Below, piece by piece: positions 5,340-7,343 of a stretch of DNA of 7,343 bases. This stretch comes from an uncultured Clostridium sp. (GTDB lineage: Bacteria > Cyanobacteriota > Vampirovibrionia > Gastranaerophilales > Gastranaerophilaceae), in contig CAUDIU010000081.1 of assembly GCA_958449715.1 (NCBI GenBank), forward strand, positions 1 through 7,343, read 5' to 3'. The notes beneath the pieces were generated by a model, which did not search any database, was not told where the DNA came from, and was given only the letters and a program-made list of their open reading frames with translations. The position numbers and the translations under genes were made by a program. Each line of letters opens with the position of its first letter. The first letter of the stretch is position 1.

Positions 5340-6493
5340 TACTGAATATCAAGAAGATCCTCTTCTTTTTTAAAGTTTGTTTTTTGTCTTCTTAATTTTA
5401 AATTTTTCTTTTTTGTTCTTTCTGGAACTTTTCTATATGCATTATCCAAAGATATCTTTGTCAAAGCAGTGCCTTTTCTTCTGTCATAAAAAGTTAGCCA
5501 AAAACTTCTGTTTATATTATCAACAGAAAAAGATACCTGACCTGCAAACTTATCCCCCGGTCTTATTTGTTTAAACATTAATTTTGTATCACCAAAAATA
5601 GATGGTCTGAATACAGAATTGTAATCATTAACTAAAGCCATATCTAAACCTGAAAAAGTTTTATCGGACATATTTGAAATCATAATTGTCAAAGTAAGAG
5701 TATTTACTTCTCCAAAAGGATCTTTTTCATGCTTAATATTACTTATATGAATATCCAAACCTGGATAAAACATTTCATGTTGCATAAGAGCAGATTCTTT
5801 ATACACTGGTAATGGCACTGTTGTATTAATCTTAACCCTTATTTCATCACCTGGAGCAATTAATACATCATGACCTTTTCTTATTAAAGCCATACCAAGA
5901 CCTATTGCTCCCCCCACAGCAGCCCCTCCGGCTAGAGTATAACCTTGAGATGCAATAGCAGCTTCTAGGCCAAGCCAATTCAAAGCTAAAAATCCGCCTA
6001 CAGCACCACCTGCTAGAGTATAACCTACATCTTGAGCTACAATTTTAGAAGCTTCGGCTACTGGATGTAATTTGGTAGACATTTTTCCCTCTATTGGAAT
6101 TTCTCGCCCATCAGGAGTTATTAAATAATCAAAATCTAATGCAATCCATCCCTGACGACCTAAACGTTTTGGATCTCCTGTTTGAGAAATTCTACCATGA
6201 GCAATTGTTCCTTTGGGAATAATTACCCCCTTATCACCTTTTACCTCATCAGTTACTTCTGCAAAAAATTCGTCACCTTCAATATTTATATTGCTATCAA
6301 GAACCTGAGATACAGTCATATTAATAACATCTTTTCTTTCCAAATGTTCTACTTGACCTGTAAACAACTCTTTTTGCAATTGTTGTTCATATACATCAGA
6401 TTTTTCAGCATGCCCTTCAAGTACTTCGGCTAATGCTGAAGAATTTGAACATATAAAAGATATCAATATAAATAATGCGACAAATCTTTTCAT
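5339..6493 (-). CDS. Exported protein with VirB10/TrbI-like region, glycine zipper and DUF4352-like domain (384 aa)
   Basis: The protein begins with a signal peptide (MKRFVALFILISFICSNSSALA, cleavage near 22-23). Residues 56-140 resemble the VirB10/TrbI beta-rich domain: EFFAEVTDEV, then the hallmark VIIPKGTIAHGRI (90-102), WIALDFDYLITPDGREIPIEG, and later DVLIAPGDEIRVKI (209-222). Inserted at 157-206 are two tandem glycine-zipper segments, GYTLAGGAVGG and GYTLAGGAAVGGAIGLG, which could insert into or span a membrane. Residues 262-352 look like an Ig-fold DUF4352-type domain (LTLTIMISNMSDKTFSG...IRPGDKFAGQVSFSV...FWLTFYDRRKGTALTKISL). The C terminus is very basic (RTKKKNLKLRRQKTNFKK). VirB10 proteins bridge inner and outer membranes in type IV secretion, but no other type IV secretion gene is visible, so the role stays open. 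TATAAT lies six bases before the ATG, and there is no Shine-Dalgarno. The repressor gene follows 50 bases downstream without a terminator. Confidence 0.8.
   Translation of the reverse strand: MKRFVALFILISFICSNSSALAEVLEGHAEKSDVYEQQLQKELFTGQVEHLERKDVINMTVSQVLDSNINIEGDEFFAEVTDEVKGDKGVIIPKGTIAHGRISQTGDPKRLGRQGWIALDFDYLITPDGREIPIEGKMSTKLHPVAEASKIVAQDVGYTLAGGAVGGFLALNWLGLEAAIASQGYTLAGGAAVGGAIGLGMALIRKGHDVLIAPGDEIRVKINTTVPLPVYKESALMQHEMFYPGLDIHISNIKHEKDPFGEVNTLTLTIMISNMSDKTFSGLDMALVNDYNSVFRPSIFGDTKLMFKQIRPGDKFAGQVSFSVDNINRSFWLTFYDRRKGTALTKISLDNAYRKVPERTKKKNLKLRRQKTNFKKEEDLLDIQ
5916..6025 (-). repeat. Duplicated glycine-zipper coding segment
   Basis: The 14 bases GCTAGAGTATAACC occur at 5931-5944 and again at 6012-6025, 81 bases (27 codons) apart and in the same frame. 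The similarity continues leftwards (5916-5930 against 6000-6011, ACAGCAGCCCC against ACAGCACCACC) with a three-base gap. The two copies encode GYTLAGGAAVGG and GYTLAGGAVGG. This is a recent in-frame tandem duplication within the exported VirB10-like protein. Confidence 0.8.
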
Positions 6494-6499
6494 AATTTA

Positions 6500-6528
6500 A
6501 TTATATAACAGTTTATTATCAAATACAA
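6500..6528 (-). promoter_or_regulatory. Promoter of the exported VirB10-like gene, leaderless arrangement
   Basis: On the minus strand a perfect TATAAT (6500-6505) ends six bases before the ATG at 6493. TTGTAT (6523-6528) stands 17 bases upstream as a modest -35. Transcription should start at or next to the start codon. This is likely the main promoter of the cluster running to the terminator at 3437-3466. Confidence 0.55.
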
Positions 6529-6540
6529 AAAATTTAAATA

Positions 6541-6570
6541 TTTACGAAACTTTATGTTTTATTTTATAAA
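6541..6570 (+). promoter_or_regulatory. Candidate promoter of the first RWYD gene
   Basis: TTTACG (6541-6546), 18 bases and TATAAA (6565-6570) form a moderate sigma70 match. They give a leader of about 40 nt that ends in the strong Shine-Dalgarno AGGGAGG (6603-6609), seven bases before ATG 6617. CATAAT (6579-6584) and TATTAT (6596-6601) are other possible -10 boxes without good -35 elements. A weak stem TAATAAT/ATTATTA (6581-6587 with 6597-6603) lies directly before the Shine-Dalgarno. The region 6494-6616 holds nothing else that I can support. Confidence 0.4.
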
Positions 6571-6616
6571 AATATGGGCATAATAATTTTGTGCATATTA
6601 TTAGGGAGGAAGCTGA

Positions 6617-6916
6617 ATGCGTTGGTATGACATAGAGCCTGATGTTTGTATGGCTATTAGTATGATTGAATGTGCTGAGAAAAAAGCACAAATTGAATAT
6701 GCTGAATACATTATTAAACTTGTAAAAGAAAAAGATACAGAAATGAATTACATAAAAAATACCACTTTAAACAACATTGAGAGAAAATATCAAAGATGGT
6801 ACGATAAAAATGAAATAATATCTACAGCTTTTTCATACTTAAAAGGAACTACTAAAACTATACAAAAAGAAGTTTCCCTATCTGTATTAGCACTAATGAA
6901 TTCTGCTGTAGCTTAA
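6617..6916 (+). CDS. RWYD-repeat protein, first paralogue (99 aa)
   Basis: This small, soluble, probably all-helical protein of unknown function carries two copies of a repeat headed by RWYD. Unit 1 starts at residue 2 (RWYDIEPDVCMAI...IECAEKKAQIEYAEYIIKLVKE) and unit 2 at residue 60 (RWYDKNEIISTAFSYLKG...IQKEVSLSVLALM), 58 residues apart. Each unit has the pattern RWYD-x4-V/I-x2-A-x3-L/I, then a Gln/Lys-rich turn, then an amphipathic helix. No signal peptide, Cys pair or catalytic motif is seen. A strong Shine-Dalgarno (AGGGAGG) sets the start at 6617. The next gene, 39 bases downstream, encodes a paralogue with its own promoter. The repeated architecture in two neighbouring genes strongly supports that it is translated. 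I do not recognise a named family. Confidence 0.85.
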   Translation: MRWYDIEPDVCMAISMIECAEKKAQIEYAEYIIKLVKEKDTEMNYIKNTTLNNIERKYQRWYDKNEIISTAFSYLKGTTKTIQKEVSLSVLALMNSAVA

Positions 6917-6920
6917 ATAC

Positions 6921-6949
6921 TTGACTTTACACAAAAAAATCTGTAATAT
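6921..6949 (+). promoter_or_regulatory. Promoter of the second RWYD gene, leaderless arrangement
   Basis: TTGACT (6921-6926), 17 bases and TAATAT (6944-6949) lie in the 39-base gap between the paralogues. The -10 ends six bases before ATG 6956, so the mRNA would begin at or beside the start codon. No Shine-Dalgarno is present, in contrast with the first paralogue. The -35 matches five of six consensus bases and the -10 matches four. Confidence 0.55.
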
Positions 6950-6955
6950 GAATAT

Positions 6956-7270
6956 ATGAAAAAACGCTGGTATGATATTGATCCAACTGTTAGTAGAGCA
7001 GTTGCAGAATTAGAAAAAGCTGAAGAATATATTCAAGTTCGTTGTGCTGACTATATTATAGACAGACTTAAAGACATTGATTTCAATATTGAAATGTCCC
7101 TTGACGATCAATATAATTATATTATGCGAAGATGGTACGATAAAAATATAAAAGTATCACATGCAATGGAATACCTTAAAAATTGTCCTATTGATATAAG
7201 AAAAGAACTGGCTCTCGAAATTATTGATTTTATAAAAGAATATAAAGATTATGAAAAAAATCTTAAATAA
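6956..7270 (+). CDS. RWYD-repeat protein, second paralogue (104 aa)
   Basis: This is a paralogue of the preceding gene with the same two-unit structure. Unit 1 starts at residue 4 (RWYDIDPTVSRAVAELEKAEEYIQ...ADYIIDRLKD) and unit 2 at residue 59 (RWYDKNIKVSHAMEYLKNCPIDIRKELALEIIDFIKE), 55 residues apart. The internal duplication is plainer here than in the first paralogue: VSxA, then xxxL, then an Ile/Ala helix ending IIDxxK align between units. Unit 2 of the two proteins shares RWYDKN and YLK, and unit 1 shares RWYDI-x-P-x-V and C/YADYII-like residues, so the two-unit form existed before the gene duplicated. The protein is soluble and charged with a basic tail (EYKDYEKNLK) and has no signal peptide. 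Function is unknown. The start is set by the -10 box six bases upstream. An AT-rich hairpin follows the stop by six bases. Confidence 0.85.
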   Translation: MKKRWYDIDPTVSRAVAELEKAEEYIQVRCADYIIDRLKDIDFNIEMSLDDQYNYIMRRWYDKNIKVSHAMEYLKNCPIDIRKELALEIIDFIKEYKDYEKNLK

Positions 7271-7276
7271 GATGAT

Positions 7277-7300
7277 TAACAATTAGTGCATTAATTGTTA
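7277..7300 (+). terminator. AT-rich hairpin after the second RWYD gene, possible weak terminator
   Basis: TAACAATTA (7277-7285) and TAATTGTTA (7292-7300) pair perfectly over nine bases around the loop GTGCAT. The hairpin begins six bases after the stop codon. The T-rich sequence TTTCTCTTTTT comes only seven bases later and the stem has two G-C pairs at most, so termination would be weak. It may instead be a regulatory or chance structure. Confidence 0.3.
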
Positions 7301-7343
7301 TAAATATTTCTCTTTTTAATATAAATAAAGTACAGGCTGATAG

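Noticed and set aside
5377..5574. Plus-strand open frame of 65 codons inside the VirB10-like gene
   Set aside because: It is an antisense shadow; the hydrophobic start simply mirrors the Lys-rich tail of the real gene.
6182..6433. Plus-strand open frame of 83 codons inside the VirB10-like gene
   Set aside because: It is antisense to the signal peptide and N-terminal domain of the real gene, with no promoter or ribosome site.
7268..7343. Minus-strand open frame from the right edge to a stop at 7268-7270
   Set aside because: Only 24 codons are visible, across a hairpin, with no family signal; too short to call.
1..7343. tRNA, rRNA, CRISPR array, insertion sequence or prophage genes
   Set aside because: No cloverleaf, rRNA core sequence, regularly spaced repeats, transposase or integrase motifs were seen on either strand.

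Overview
The window is AT-rich (roughly 30% G+C by eye), with tightly packed bacterial genes on both strands and the standard genetic code. The best guess for the source is a gut-type member of the Gastranaerophilales/Vampirovibrionia ("Melainabacteria"). The reasons are a prepilin-like protein with the FTLAETLITLGIIAVVAA core followed by a Cys-rich body, which these genomes carry in many copies, the low G+C content, and the mixture of genes with and without Shine-Dalgarno sites. This placement is inference; no rRNA or ribosomal protein gene is present to confirm it.

Layout. Positions 1-726 (minus) hold the first 242 codons of glyceraldehyde-3-phosphate dehydrogenase. A divergent promoter region (727-875) separates it from a small two-helix membrane protein (876-1214, plus). 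Converging on that gene is a type IV pilin-like gene (1217-2004, minus). It has its own good promoter and ribosome binding site, but its frame is broken at a run of ten G residues just after the start. Upstream lie radA (2041-3420, minus), a perfect palindromic terminator (3437-3466), and a probable operon reading leftwards: an exported protein with VirB10/TrbI-like and DUF4352-like regions (6493-5339), a BlaI/MecI-type repressor (5288-4908), an unrecognised acidic 132-residue protein (4903-4505), and an exported protein that looks like a very divergent serpin (4508-3465). At the right end two small paralogous plus-strand genes (6617-6916 and 6956-7270) each carry two copies of an RWYD-headed repeat. 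The last 73 bases hold an AT-rich hairpin and no gene that can be called.

How it fits together. gap and radA are housekeeping genes (glycolysis; recombination and branch migration). The middle cluster looks like a regulated envelope/secretion module: a penicillinase-repressor-type regulator sits between exported proteins, and an 8-bp inverted repeat containing TTACA/TGTAA half-sites brackets the repressor promoter. The pilin gene could be switched on and off by slippage in its G tract.

The points most worth following up are: the G10 tract in the pilin leader; the repeated placement of a -10 hexamer exactly 6 nt before ATG in front of four genes without Shine-Dalgarno sites, implying leaderless mRNAs; the serpin-like exported protein; and the RWYD repeat family. 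All calls rest on reading the sequence and on remembered family patterns. No database search was run.
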